Positions 10,958 through 22,755 of a stretch of 64,000 bases of DNA are shown here, piece by piece. The position numbers were made by a program, and so were the translations under genes. The stretch lies in NCBI RefSeq assembly GCF_963675165.1, contig NC_087377.1, positions 14,504,198 to 14,568,197 on the forward strand. The letters are read 5' to 3'. A model generated the notes under the pieces. That model saw only the letters and a list, made by a program, of their open reading frames with translations, did no database searches and was not told where the DNA came from. The first letter of the stretch is position 1. Every line of letters starts with the position of its first letter. Source of the DNA: Halichondria panicea. Taxonomy: Eukaryota; Porifera; Demospongiae; Suberitida; Halichondriidae.

Positions 10958-11482
10958 GCCATGATCCGCAAAGCTAGATCCATAGCCATAGGCAGGCTAG
11001 ACTATAGACATCTAGTATGAGCACTTATTATTATAATTATATCTGAATTGATGAACATAAAATAATTTTATAAAGACTAGACTATACGTCTTGTTGGCTA
11101 TAAAGTCATTGATTCTAACTACTTTATCGACACTTGGTTGCAATACCATAATCGCTTTTTTACTTTGGCGGCGTTGATGCATCTACCAATCTTCACATCC
11201 GTCACAGCCTACCTTGGCCATCATCTGCACATCAACAGTAGCAATAGACAGGGATTTTCAAAGTGCTCTCTTTGTCCATCCTGTGATACATAATATTTTT
11301 CATGTATACACTGGTACACTGGTATACTGCAGGTCAGACTCACCGGCACCATAGCCTCCCTACCATTAAGATGAATAGGGGAGCCTTGTCCCTCGCTTCG
11401 TCCATCCTGTGATGCATATACAAACTTTCATGACAACAATTATTACGCTGATACTGCATACCACCATAAGCTCACTCTCATT

Positions 11483-11582
11483 TAGCCTCGGTCCCAGGCC
11501 GATTTTTTTTTAATAGAACGAAGTTGAAAAATATGGCGACCTAGCGTTCAATTGGAGACGGATCGGCCTGGGGTCGAGGCTA
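11483..11582. mobile_element. 100-bp TAGCCTCG MITE with 9-bp target duplication
   Basis: The ends TAGCCTCGGTCCCAGGCCGA and its inverse ATCGGCCTGGGGTCGAGGCTA bracket a 100-bp element. ACTCTCATT is present on both sides (11474-11482, 11583-11591), a perfect 9-bp target duplication. Confidence 0.9.
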
Positions 11583-11599
11583 ACTCTCATTAAGAGTGG

Positions 11600-12128
11600 A
11601 CAGTTTGGACTTGGAGCCTTGTCCCTCGCTTCGTGTCCTGTGATGCATAGATCTATCTATCCTGTGATGCATAGATCTATCTACGCTGATACTGCATCAG
11701 ACTCACTCACCATAAGCTCACTCTCGGCGTTAAGAGTGGGCAGTTTGGAGCTGATTTTGGGAGAGCTTTGTCCATCAATTTGCTGTTCAGCATGCATGTA
11801 CGTATGCACATTTTCATGACTATAACAATTATTATTATTATGCTGGTTAAACTCACCTTAATCTCTTTAGGAAACGTCTATAATCTGCACACAGAGCTGC
11901 ATGCTATGAGAATAGAGAGAGAGATGTGTACTCTAGTTTTGCAACCGCAACTGAAACCGTAGCCTCGATAATCGGCCTGGTCTCGAGGCTACTGCAACCT
12001 CAATAATAATCTACGGCGAAGTATATGGTTTATTTATATACATTTACGGGTATCTCATTAACATTCCACAAGATTCCAGAGGTTGCACAAGATTTCAAGA
12101 TTCCAAGTGAGATTTTTCAGCTATATAG
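11600..12128. other. Gene-free stretch with a minimal TAGCCTCG hairpin
   Basis: 11620-11790 has short direct repeats (TCCTGTGATGCATAGATCTA; CTCACTCTC near AAGAGTG). About 11961-11993 is a 33-bp hairpin, TAGCCTCGATAATCGGCCTG ending GTCTCGAGGCTA, apparently only the two ends of the TAGCCTCG family. No exon recognised. Confidence 0.5.
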
Positions 12129-13287
12129 CAGGGGCGTAGGCAGGAATTTGAGGAAGGGGGGGCTGAGCTGTTACCGAAATTTTTCATCGACCGGAAGCCA
12201 CACCCCTAATTAATGACTCATTTCCGGGAAGTGAACTCTATATCCTGCCAACAATCAAGCTAGCTAGCTATAATATAGCTATAATAGTTTCCAGAATAGT
12301 TTCAGTTGAATAGTTTCGGTCTACGTGGATGACGCCTGACAAATTCATTAACAATGTCTTCAACTGATATGTCGATGTCTCTGTGTACATGAAGTAGAGG
12401 ACAAGCGATTGTTCCCCATGGTAGATCTGAGAGGGAACTCTTGCAAAGAGGACACAGGGAAGACAAAATCCTCTATCTGCTTGCTGACTGATACTTCCCT
12501 AACCACTTGTACGGGAATTTACGTCCATTGGCTGCCTTCGGAAACTTATAACAAGCATTTGGTACGAAATGGTCAACAATCAGGTGGTACTAGTTTCTAG
12601 TACTTTTTAGTACTTTTTGTTGTCAGTTTTTTCAGCTGAGGGCAATGCAATGTACAACACCACGTCTTGGTTTGACTGATCTACAGCATGGACTCGTTTT
12701 GCTATTGGTTGGCTGCTTGACAAACTGTAGAAACAGGCCGTGTATAGTTATAATTTTGTTGTACTTGTAATATAATTTTATGTTACAATTTTGTTGTTCT
12801 TGTAATAACAAATAACAAGTACAATGTATAATAATGATAATGTAGCTGATCAGTTACTTTGCTGGCTCTTCATCAGTACTCAAGCTGGCAGTACTAGAGC
12901 TTGGCAAGCTGGCACTAGAGCTTGCCCTTGAGAAAGAGCGGCCCAGTTTCTGTGACATGTTGCTGCTTTCAATCAACCTTCTCAATCAACCTCTGTGGTA
13001 GATTATTAATCAGTTGCACAGTGCATTGCGCATGTGCAAGAAATAGCCACACCTTGCTTCAATTAATAATACTGCTAAAGCTAGCTAGCTAGCTTAGTTG
13101 CACTAAAGAATCAAAGTTACTAGTATAGTATAGCTAGCTCTTGGACATTCTGTTTGTCTGCCACTAATCTATACCAGTAATTCCCAGGCTCTGAAGACTC
13201 ATCAGAGAAGGTGGGGCTCTTAGTGTAGTTTTTGCAGAGAAAGGGGGGGCTCCAGCCCCCAAAGCCCTCCCCCTCCCTACGCCCCTG
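12129..13287. mobile_element. hAT-like element, non-autonomous
   Basis: The left end CAGGGGCGTAGGCAGGAATT continues into a G-run. The right end reads CCCTCCCTACGCCCCTG. Ends of the form CAGGGGCG(T/G)... are typical of hAT elements in animals (established knowledge). The flanks share only TATAG, so the usual 8-bp duplication is not clear. No hAT transposase exon was recognised inside; the interior holds AT-rich repeats around 12740-12840. Confidence 0.6.
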
Positions 13288-13734
13288 TATAGGGTCTTTA
13301 TAATTATCTCTATCTATGATCTACATGTACTACAGCCACCAACAGAACTCAATATCTCAGGCTGACAGTGGAAATGAAGGTATAAATAAATGATGTAGAC
13401 ACAATCTTGAAATAATGTTTATATACCTATCGGATGGTGGCGGTATAGTGTGGCTTGTTATAGCAGCTCTTACTGTCTTACGATACATTATATATACTGT
13501 TTCACACTCCCTCCCATCAAGCCTGCCTTTGACATTGCATAGTCAGTCTTGCATCGTGTCACTGCATGTGTACTGTGGCCTGGTCTATAGGTAAAGTGGT
13601 TTCAATCAGTTACTCGCAATGGACAGATTGGTGAGCTGAGTCTCACAATACACAATAAAACAGAGGCGTAAAATTACAGGAAAGAGGCACTTGCACCCGA
13701 AAAAAGACACCACACTCATTAGTACGTGTAGAAC

Positions 13735-14218
13735 AGGGGCGGATCCAGGAATTTTGAAAAGGGGGGGCAGTTTGAAGAAAATTGTTACTAAAAGAAAGGT
13801 CAACAGTTTTTTTAAAGCCCAATCAGTGTAACTTTTCTGATCACGGATTGATTCAGTGATGACAGTATGACATATACATAGTAGCAAGAGATAGCAGAAA
13901 TGGATGAAATTTTGCTCTTCAACTTCAAAAGTCTACAACTAGAGATTGTCTGCTATTCTGCATGCTGCAATAATTTATTGCTGCTCTAAGCCACACCCAC
14001 TTCGTGAGCCAGAAAGAGGGGGCACATGCCCCTTGTGCCCTGCACTGGATTTGCCACTGTATAGAAGAGCTCTTTTCTGCTCTGGCATTTTTTATATATA
14101 CCTATATACAGCCAGCAGTATAGAGCTAGAGCTATTAACGCAATAGTGAGGCGAGTCACATGACACAATATAGTTCAGGAGGTAAGGGCCTCCTCTGCCT
14201 CATTGCTATAGTTACGCC
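13735..14218. mobile_element. Possible short hAT-like element
   Basis: CAGGGGCGGATCCAGGAATT at 13735 faces GTTACGCCCCTG near 14207-14218. The two ends match only partly and no clean target duplication is seen. Between them I see no gene. 14219-14709 is AT-rich with no recognisable feature. Confidence 0.4.
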
Positions 14219-15559
14219 CCTGCATGTTGTATATAGTAAAGTATATAATTAATTCTTTCGAACCGCTCTATTTATTATGCAGGTTAGCAAATAATATAAT
14301 ATCGGTGCACATAGTTATTATGCAACACATAATTATAACATAAATGGTGATTGTTGTTGATATAATGGATAATAGTATATATATGTATAGTTATTCATTA
14401 CGTTATTACACTTTAACATTGTGTGTGCAACTCTTTTAAATACTGAGTATGCAAGCAGCAAAAGGGGGCTTCCCTGGGAAAACCCCATGAATTGATGCGC
14501 ATGTTGAATTCCACATACCAGTTGATAAACAGTGTGGGCTAAACGGTTATCTGTAGCCACATCACACTATATTATTCACGAGTGCGAGGATAAAGTGGGT
14601 GTGTTCATAGGTGCACATAGCACGTATTTTCAATGTTGAAACTGTCAGTATAGCTGCAGGGGGCCGTGGCCACAAATTATGATAGTTCATTACCTGGGGC
14701 ACGCGGTGTCAGTGGCGGATCCAGAAGGGTTAGGTTCCATGAACCCCTTTTGCTTTTCTCTTATTGCTGACAAACTATAGGCTTTTTTTGCTGAGTGAGC
14801 AATTTTTAACAGCACCACACGTGGCTATTACTGTGTAGAACGAATTAATCAAGCCCCATTTACACCAAGTTTTTAATCCGGGTTGAATCCGCTAATCCGC
14901 GCTCATGTAAACGGCCTAATCCGAGTTCTAATCTAATTAGCGAAACCACATCAGGATGTGGTTTCGACCAGATTGTATCCGGGTTAGGCGCCGTGTAAAC
15001 AGCTGTGTAAACAGCTGCACCAGATCAAATGCGGGTTAGAAATTGTTGTGGTTGTAATTATGCCTCGAGGCGTAGCCGCACTAGGGATACGGTAAAGCCA
15101 GAGGAGGAATGCCAGTGTCAAAAGGTCACTAATTAAAACACCACGTGGCCCTATGTTTTACATGTAAAACTGAGTTTACCCTCGCGCCCCTGAGTTTATG
15201 CACCATCAATAGCTTGATCCTCTTTATAATCACAACAGAAATCGGTTGAGCTATCGCGCCCCAGAGGAATCAGCTCTAGAGATGAGATCCAGGATTTAAT
15301 TGCAACCTTTGACCTTTTATTGCATTCTTCAAAACCACAAGATATAGAAATTAGCTTTCCGTGGCTAGGGTATAAATTTTGATGTACTGGCTTGCTGCAC
15401 TGGATAGATCTAGGTATGTAAGCTTTCCAAACAGGCAAATAAAGAACAGAAGCGCTAAGCTGCTATATGCAGCAAAGGTCAAGAACCCAGAACAAGAATG
15501 TTTAATCCTTCATTAAACATGACCCTATTGACCCTGGCGTTCCTCCTCTGCGGTAAAGC

Positions 15560-15850
15560 TGACTGTGTGTGTGTGTCTGTGTGTCTGTGCATGTGTGTGT
15601 CTGTTCCAGCTGTAACTGCTCAACGGTTGAAATGCGACGAAAACTAACAGCCAATGGATTTTGATTCGTGGATTAGCAAACTAAAACTTTTTTCTCGAGT
15701 TATGACTAGTTTGACTCACATTGAAGGCTGTTACAGTCTCTTTAGAATCTTTCATAGCATCATCTGTTCGCACAAACTTTCTATTCAACTTATGAGTTAG
15801 CCTTGCACTAAAGCGCTACCTTTTTGTTAGCTAAAAGAGTCAAAAAGAGC
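15560..15850 (+). repeat. Partial copy of the TTATGCCTCGG interspersed repeat
   Basis: The GT-rich run near 15566, then GATTTTGATTCGTGGATTAG, TCTCGAGTTATGACTAGTTT and GCACTAAAGCGCTA, are diverged matches to the same landmarks in the fuller copies near 19.8, 32.9 and 35.8 kb. Confidence 0.5.
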
Positions 15851-15859
15851 TGCTAAAGA

Positions 15860-17880
15860 AGCTATTATTTTTAGTAGGTATTATTTTTAGTAGGTATTAG
15901 TGAACTTGCAGACACACCCCTTATTCCACGCAGGATGTAATGCGCATGCGCGCTCAATACCAAGTGTAAGAGGATCCATTTTGAACCCCAGATCCTGGCA
16001 GAATCAATTTTCTTTATGTTTGAGCATGAACTTATGTAGAGTACTCCTGCATGATCATCACTTGAGAATGAGGTGCGAGGTGCGCTGATGTTGTTTGTCG
16101 ACACTTGTGAGCAAGGAAATGTGGTGGCGGCCATTGGAGGAGGCAGAGATGGCAGATAAGACTCAGTGAATTGGCTTCTGGCTACAGGCACAATGTCCAT
16201 ACGAGGCTTTTTACCGTGTAGGATGTATGAAATGTTTTCTTGCTGCTCTAAGGAGGTTCGCTTGTAGCTTCTGATCTCTTCGATACTGCGATGGCCTGTG
16301 CACTCCATTACGAGTTGTTCATCAACACCACTTGAGTACAACTTGGCTGCAGTTGTGGCTCAGAGCGAATGGTTTGTTTTGAATCCTTGTATTCCTGCTT
16401 TTTTACACATGTTCTACACTATGTTCTTCAACTGAAGGTATTATGTCCCAAAGGTGCTCGGGAAAACCAAAAATCTTGTTTAGGTTTTGTCAGAGGAGAG
16501 AGCTCGAGGTAGAACGCATTGCTCGGGCGATTATGAGGACACAAGCTAATCTTAAACAGCTCAACAAAGCATCTCTGAGGATTTTCGGGATTTAAATAGT
16601 GAACCACTACTTTGGGCTTGAACTTGCGTCCTTTCAATCCTCCGGGACGATTCTTCAATATGTCGTTCATTTCAAGGCTCACAAAGTTCAATCTGGCAAG
16701 GATTATGGCGAAGTTGTCTGTGCTCACCTCCACTGCGCAATGCAAAATAGAGTCCATTCATGAACACCATTGTGTTCAAAAGAGCGTCCGGCTGTGGTCT
16801 CTTAAGAGTTTTTCTCCCACAGCAACTCTTCTTCTTCAAGGCAAAGTGGTTCAGCCTGCTTACGTACAGAGCCAACACCAGCAGATTGAAGTCACTTCAT
16901 TTCAGCATCTAGAGAAGCACGAAAATCAGCAAACTTATAGTCCTTGAAGACATCAATATCTGGTCTTCCACAGTTCTGACGTAAATGACGCATAATTCCA
17001 GAAACTATATATTATGATGGAGTGAGTTTGGAGCATACTCTGCACCTTTCTTTGTTCTGATTTCCATCAAAAAGCGACTCAGCCAGTACTGAAGATCTTG
17101 CTTGTCCAACTCTGCCCGTTCACGCTCAATGTACCTTACTTTAAATTAACATTTATTAGAACCTTATTAACACCTTACGTTATGTAATATTTACTACTAC
17201 CTTAACCATGATTTGATGTTGATGTTGATATCATACTCTTCTCTCATTGTTAGTGCTCCACTTCCTCCCTTTGTTGTTGTGCAAGCCTCTGGGGCCCTGC
17301 TCCATGTATTTAAGGTTTTGTTTGCCTTTTTTGCCTCACTTCACTTTAACTTTGTTTTACCCTGTGTTGTCAGTTGATGTTTTGCTTCTCAATCTAAGAA
17401 TTTGGTTAAGCTACACTGTGAAGTCAATTTGTCTATAATTAGTTGTTGTTGCCTATAGCTAGGAGCCTGTCTCTAGCTAATTTGTCTAGCCTGTCTAGAA
17501 TCCCTCAACACCAAGATAAGAGCTCAACACTGCCAGTTGTGGAATTTCAACATTAATTTTGACATTTGTTGCCTGTTGCTTGCCCAGTTCCTTGCCCAGT
17601 CTTGCCATACTTTCACACAGTAAGAGGAGTCTTCTCGTGTCTTTTTGGGTACAGACTCAACTCTGGCTTTAGCTACCTCCACATCAGTCACTGGAATGGT
17701 GAACTTGGCTGCGCAGGTGCAGTTTCAGGTTTCTGGTATTGTTTGTGGCCACTCGTACTCAGTAGGGCTTCAACTGCGTTTTCTAAATTCCATCTTGGGT
17801 CAAAAGGTTCAGTTTCACAATCAGTAGGAGAGCTAGTAGAAAGCGTAGCACTGGAATAGCATCCCCAGTCATACCAAGTG
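15860..17880 (-). pseudogene. Broken Crypton-like tyrosine recombinase (DUF3504/KIAA1958 type)
   Basis: Successive minus-strand segments match a Crypton-type recombinase as I know it. An N-terminal part near 17680-17560 reads VPKKTREDSSYCVKVWQDWA. Near 17137-17020 comes LDKQDLQYWLSRFLMEIRTK. Near 16990-16930 is IMRHLRQNCGRPDIDVFKDY. Near 16790-16700 is [20 protein letters not shown]. 16680-16430 reads NRPGGLKGRKFKPKVVVHYL and NPENPQRCFVELFK. 16340-16230 has LVMECTGHRSIEEIRSYKRT, the catalytic GHRS box. Stops, at least three frame changes and a repeat insertion (17140-17530) break it, so it is not functional. Crypton enzymes integrate DNA through a tyrosine nucleophile. Confidence 0.75.
17140..17530. 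repeat. Repeat inserted in the Crypton pseudogene (second copy 26030-26395)
   Basis: The segment with CACCTTATGTTATGTAATAT-type start, GTATTTAAGGTTTTGTTT, CAATCTAAGAATTTGGTTAA and CTGTGAAGTCAATTTGTCTA is found again at 26030-26395 in the same orientation. It separates the N-terminal and core parts of the recombinase reading frame. Confidence 0.75.
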
Positions 17881-18082
17881 TTTCCAAGACAATATACTAC
17901 TTTCTGTGATTGTTGGAATTCTGTCTTTAATACTTTAATATCTCACAGACTACTGACTATGCCTTTGACAAAGGTTTGCTCCCACTGTTTGGCTACAGGC
18001 CATTTAAGACGACCAGTATGCACTATTAGCTATGGACACCCCTTTCTTGTAACAATCAAAGCACATAAACTATTTACCTCTT

Positions 18083-18540
18083 CTATAACACTCTAATACT
18101 TTTGAGCGAAAGCAAAAACATGGCGAGAGGCATTAGCAAGCGCACTCTTGCAACACTCGTTGATATAGTAAGCAATGGCTTCTGTTGTGATACAAATGTC
18201 CCATGGCACTGCATGGAGTGATGTAGAGGTGACAGGTAGTCAAATGTGACCTTTGATGTACGAAAGTTTGTCAACCAATCTTGGGCAGTAACCCTATCCC
18301 ACCAGTCACAGCTTCGAGTTTTCTCCCACATCAGCCTATATCGAACCTCGCTGTAGCACCAAGACTTACACTGCACAAAAACAGCATGTTCAGATTTTCT
18401 TTCCTCCTCCTGAAATCCAACAACCGTTGCTTCCTTTCCATTCTCCTAAGCTTCTCTCTCCTTTCAACACTCCTTCTTCTACAAACTCTTAAAAACCGAC
18501 AATTGCACAAACTCTATCATCCTCGCCATACTTCTCAACA
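18083..18540 (-). pseudogene. Harbinger/PIF-like transposase remnant
   Basis: The minus-strand segment SCDWWDRVTAQDWLTNFRTS followed by KVTFDYL resembles the conserved N-terminal block of HARBI1/PIF transposases (WW-x-RV ... W-x-x-NFR-x-S-x-x-TF-x-YL). Upstream is an Arg-rich stretch (RRRSVERREKLRRMERKQRL). The DDE core is not visible in frame. It lies inside the composite element at 14710-19027. Confidence 0.5.
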
Positions 18541-19027
18541 ATGACTTCGTACAAGGACTATACTAGTTTCTAAGCAATACTTGTATCTTATGGCCTAAGG
18601 CATCTTTTATCTACTTACACACATGATCTTACCTTCCAGAAGCATCCAGGGCATGCACCTCCAAAGTCATCGCAAACGACGATCAAGCCGTCTCAGCTTC
18701 TTTCTTCTTTAATAGCACTAGGGGCGTTTCAACTCGCTTTTCTGGCACGCCTATCGTTTACACACATGCGTACTAACCCAAATACAATTTGCTCGTTTGG
18801 ACAAGAACTGACCCAGATTCAATCCGGATTCGATCTGGATTGAATTCTTGTGTAAACGGGGCATATGGTAGAACTAGCTCGAGGCCAGAAACAATTACAT
18901 ATGTAGTGAATAAGTTTGTGGAAATGCATCCTAAAGGAATGTAAAATTGTATTGGGACTGTGCGTGGGTGTTCTAAAAATTTTACGCTATTGGAACCCCC
19001 CTTTTCTTTTTCGTGGATCCGCCACTG

Positions 19028-19630
19028 GGCTGGTATAGTAGTCATTTGGTTTTGTACATTTACAGTTTATACTTATGGATAGCCTCCACACAACAATTTT
19101 TAATAGTGGCAGATTTCGAGTTAAAACTTTGTTATCGTTATAAAAAGCGATGAAAAGCTAAGAAGCTAAGAACTTGCTGCTTGCATGTCGGTTAGCTCTG
19201 CACGCAACTAATGTTTTTTCTGCTGTTGCTGTTAACTCCCTCTCCTTTTTGCATTTGTTGTATCATTTGCGGACAAAAAATACAGCACAGTCAACATTTT
19301 AAAAAGTATTGCTGTATCAAGAAAGAATTTGAGCCTGCAATGAGAGGTCATCTGCCTCGTGAAAGCGATAGCAAATCTGAGTTAATCCATGCAGGTTGCA
19401 TGTAATTGTTTAGAAAGTGTGTGCAGAAAGTCCTGAAGGTCTGCACAGAGAGACTGTATATATATAGTTGAGAGAGAAAGCTTACTTACTTACAGCTACG
19501 TGAAATACCGGGGTTTCAAGGATATTTTTTAAATGACACGCATATTTTTGGCTATAGCATAAATATTATTAGAGGATTGAAGTGCTAACCCTCCAGCTAT
19601 TGAGAAAACCAGAGGAGTGCTCAGTAGTAA
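19028..19630. other. Gene-free stretch
   Basis: AT-rich sequence with a 64-aa plus-strand open frame (19211-19405) that has no recognisable motif beyond a short CCIICGQKIQHSQ string. I do not support it as a gene. Confidence 0.4.
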
Positions 19631-19633
19631 AAA

Positions 19634-19723
19634 AGCCTCGGTCCCAGGCCGACTTTTTTTAATGAGTGAAGTTGAAAATATTGGCGGCCTAGCTATAGAG
19701 ACAACAAGGCTGGGAACGAGGCT
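19634..19723. mobile_element. TAGCCTCG-family MITE
   Basis: AGCCTCGGTCCCAGGCCGAC at the left and GGCTGGGAACGAGGCT at the right form an element of about 90 bp related to the one at 11483-11582, sharing the internal GAAGTTGAAAATAT-GGCG-CCTAG. A clean target duplication is not evident. Confidence 0.75.
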
Positions 19724-19777
19724 GAACAAGCATGCATGTATACTGGCAATTAAGGTAAATAGCACTCAGCGAATAAT

Positions 19778-20840
19778 TATGCCTCAATGCGCATGCGCAA
19801 GCAAGGTATAGTGTGTTTGCATGTGTGTGTGTCTGTGAGACTGCTATATACAGCTGCTCAAGGATTATAGCCTTGATTCCAGGCCACATTAAAATCGGCC
19901 TGGATCAATAAAGTTCAAGTAAAGTTTCTACTGATAGGTTTTTGTCATGTTTTCTTGGATTTTAATTCGTGGATTGGCAAATTTTAGTTCTCAAGTTATG
20001 CCTAGTTTTGCTTACTTGTAATGCCTTTTCACCCTTTTCAGAAGAGCAAAACTTGTCCATGAAGTGTTGTTATACTCTACTTAGTAGTTATAGCTCTTCA
20101 CTAGAACGCTAGCTATTGCATGGTAGCTGCAAGAGTGAGAAGAGAGCTGCAAGGCTCTGTCCAACTCAAAGCCATTAATTTTACACTTGGACTACTTTTG
20201 GTATTGATCATTTTTAATAACAATCACGGTCCATCATTATATACCCACTCTTCGAGTTTCCATAGGTGCCAACTGTCCCGGGACAGTCCCGGATTGGACG
20301 CTCTGTCCTGTGTCCCGTCCGGAAATTGCTATTTATCTGAAATTTCCCGGATTTTCAAGGTTGCTGCTCCTGAGCTGGGATAATACAGTCCAAAGAAGCT
20401 CAAAAATACTGAAGCTATGGCTTGAAAGCTTAAATCATGAACAGAATTCAGTTTCTTGCACTATGCTGTCCATCTATCACTATGATCAAAACATTGGTTA
20501 GAAAAGAGGGGTGGGGCTGCTGCACACTTTTGTGGGTGTGACTCTCCAGGATGATCATACTGAGCATGCGCAGAAAGCAACTGCTAATAATAAATCTCCT
20601 CAAGTGATGACTCCTAATTTTTTTGTCCCGGAAATTTTTCTTTGGAGATTGGCACCTATGAGTTTCCCTGTGATTCTGCCGCAATGCAGTAAAATTAATT
20701 AGTATTCATCATGATAATTATATAATGTGTCATATGAAAAAGCTATAATAATTATTGCTATTGTTATGTAGCTTTGACACCTCCACCGAGGCATCAGCAT
20801 GCGCATGCATGCACCTCTGGTGCTTTCATTATACTAATTA
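19778..20840 (+). repeat. TTATGCCTCGG interspersed repeat, copy 1, split by a MITE
   Basis: Starts with a GCGCATGCGC palindrome (TTATGCCTCAATGCGCATGC), then a GT run, GGATTTTAATTCGTGGATTG, GCAAGAGTGAGAAGAGAGCT, and ends in CATCTCCACCGAGGCATCAG-like sequence. It is interrupted at 20261-20660 by an inserted MITE. The putative start codon of gene B lies at the end of this copy. Confidence 0.75.
20261..20660. mobile_element. 400-bp MITE with CATAGGTGCCAA ends
   Basis: The left end CATAGGTGCCAACTGTCCCG and right end TTGGCACCTATG are inverted. AGTTTC flanks both sides (20255-20260, 20661-20666). The interior has palindromic CCCGGGACAGTCCCGG. It is inserted into a copy of the interspersed repeat, so it is younger than that copy. 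Confidence 0.75.
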
Positions 20841-20847
20841 TGCACAT

Positions 20848-22693
20848 ATGCATGCATGCATAAATGAAATATGTCATTTACAGACTACTGTGCACTTCCA
20901 GTGTGTACTACACCTGCTGATCTTATGTATTCTTACAGTTGAAGGTCAGTTAATCATTTCCTTATATACATTATATAGGGATTGTAATTTTAGACTTGCA
21001 ATTCATTACTTCACCTCCCTCAATTAACTGCTATGTTCCTATGAAATTATGTGTATAGGTATAACACCTTTCGTGTCTCTGACTGTCGAGGGGAGTCTAG
21101 TTGGTGAACACTGTCCAAGAACAGTCAGACTGTTCTGTAAGGGGGTGGATTTGTCTATTTTAAGATGGAGATATAATGGCGGAACTGGAATCTACTCGTT
21201 TTCGACCACTGACTTGCCAATGATCTCAATTCTGTCTAGTCCTGCTTTTATGTCCGTAGAGTTAACTAATGTTACGCAAACTCCGAATGATCCAAGATTC
21301 GCACAATTTACTTCAGTTCTGATTGTGGATATTGCTCAACTTCAAGCTCAAAATGTAGCAAGTATTAATTGTGGGGACCCTGGAACAATTGCTACCGAAC
21401 CAGTTAATGTAATTATTCTCAAACCGTCTGTCCCCAATAATCCTGTGATAACTGCTGTGACTGCTACCTATAAGTTTGGCCTTTTGATGACCCTTGAAGT
21501 ATCATGGATGGAGTTGGTTAGTACATCATCATGCATGCTAATGTAGATATGCAATGACAGTTAATTGAGTCTTTACAGGAAGAAGTTTGCCTGGAATTCA
21601 AGACCTCGCTTGTATACATGCTGAATCTAACTAGTCCACTATCACCACCGACTGTTGTTGAGGATGACCGAATTAGTTGCAGAGGCGGGATGTGCGTTGG
21701 ACTGTTTTCAAATATTTCAGAGAATGTTACAGTAGTGGAGGAGTACACTCTGTCACTGAGTGCTAGAAATGACATGGGATTAAGCAAAGACTCTGCATAT
21801 CAAAACACAATACGTAAGTCACTTTTATAGATGTGATTATTTTCATGTTTACGTAACTGCATAGAGCAACAAAGTGATCAATACTTTACTCCTGAAATCT
21901 TGAATTCTACCAGCTGCGAAATATTTGTTCGATGTGTGTCAACATATACAAGTCTAAACAATGCTACATGTTCTGTGTCATATGGTATGAATGCCAGCAC
22001 TGTCACTTTTCTACTTAACAACACAAAATTACGTGTTTTAAATGAACTTCAGTCAGCTGCAGAGTCACACTTATTCGTTTTCTCGTTGATGGTTGATCAC
22101 ATTTTAAGAATAAATGTCATCAAAGAGACGAGTATTTCAGGTAAGATGCATGCATAATAACTTTGTGCATGCATGATGATTGACATTCGTAACATGTACA
22201 TATAGGTACCTGTGAGAGAAAAACGAATAACGCTGATATCGATACAATACAATTTGTCGTCCTTTTCACATTAATAATTATTGTTGTGGTGTTGATGACG
22301 GTGCCAATTATTATAATGTGCCGTTTTGTTGTTGGAATTAAGGTAAAAACGCATAATTATATTTTTGAGTGTGTCTGTTAAGAGAGCCGGCCATAATAAC
22401 AAGAGTCTTGTTATTATGACTCTTGTTATTATGGCCGGCTCTCTGTCACCCATGCATGCACTTAATTGCACTTCATTGACAAGCCATTTTGTTTTGCACG
22501 AATTGGTATAATGATTAAAACTCACTCTGAATTACAGCCACCCCGTTACTCTGTATAAAATTAATAACAATTAATGCATGGTCAGTTCTATTACTTAGCC
22601 CTTAACACGATTGCTTACCCTTTTCTATAGCACTGTAACAAAAGTCAGAAGCCTAAAGAAGAGTATCCAGTGTCAAAAAATAATGACAATTAA
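20848..22693 (+). CDS. Gene B: Ig-FN3 type receptor with short tail
   Basis: Predicted 421 aa. Exons: 20848-20944, 21059-21516, 21579-21813, 21865-22140, 22206-22342, 22631-22693; borders GT..AG, phases consistent, sum divisible by three. The first exon supplies a hydrophobic signal (VLHLLILCILTVEG). Then comes an Ig-like domain (LVGEHCPRTVRLFCKGVDLS, WRYNG, INCGDPG) and an FN3-like domain split by an intron at VSWMEL. Next is a domain with paired cysteines (CEIFVRCVS, NATCSVSYG), a TM segment (FVVLFTLIIIVVVLMTVPII) and an 18-20 aa tail KSQKPKEEYPVSKNNDN. There is no Death domain or ITIM. Many NxT/S sites suggest glycosylation. The start is uncertain because the first exon overlaps a repeat. 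It is closest to gene C. Confidence 0.8.
22380..22442. mobile_element. Palindromic MITE in the last intron of gene B
   Basis: AGAGAGCCGGCCATAATAAC and its inverse GTTATTATGGCCGGCTCTCT form an almost perfect ~63-bp palindrome with centre AAGAGTCTTGTTATTATGACTC. It would fold into a strong hairpin in the pre-mRNA. Confidence 0.75.
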
Positions 22694-22755
22694 GGTATCA
22701 TGATAACCAATAAATAACTATGTGATTCATGCTCAAATGAGTTTTATGTTATAGT

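Larger units (their letters stand above)
14710..19027. mobile_element. Composite element with two sets of inverted ends
   Basis: Outer ends are CAGTGGCGGATCCAG at 14710 and its inverse GTGGATCCGCCACTG ending 19027 (hAT-like). Inner ends are GCCCCATTTACACCAAG at 14853 and its inverse CTTGTGTAAACGGGGC ending 18862, each followed by AATCCGG-type repeats. A third inverted pair, AGAGGAGGAATGCCAGTGTC at about 15100 and its relative ending about 15552, lies inside the left part. Cargo is a Crypton-like recombinase pseudogene and a Harbinger-like remnant. The arrangement suggests repeated nested insertion. No clean target duplication was found for the outer pair. Confidence 0.5.

Noticed and set aside
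15900-16088. Plus-strand open frame over the recombinase region
   Set aside because: Shadow of the minus-strand Crypton-like sequence; no domain of its own.
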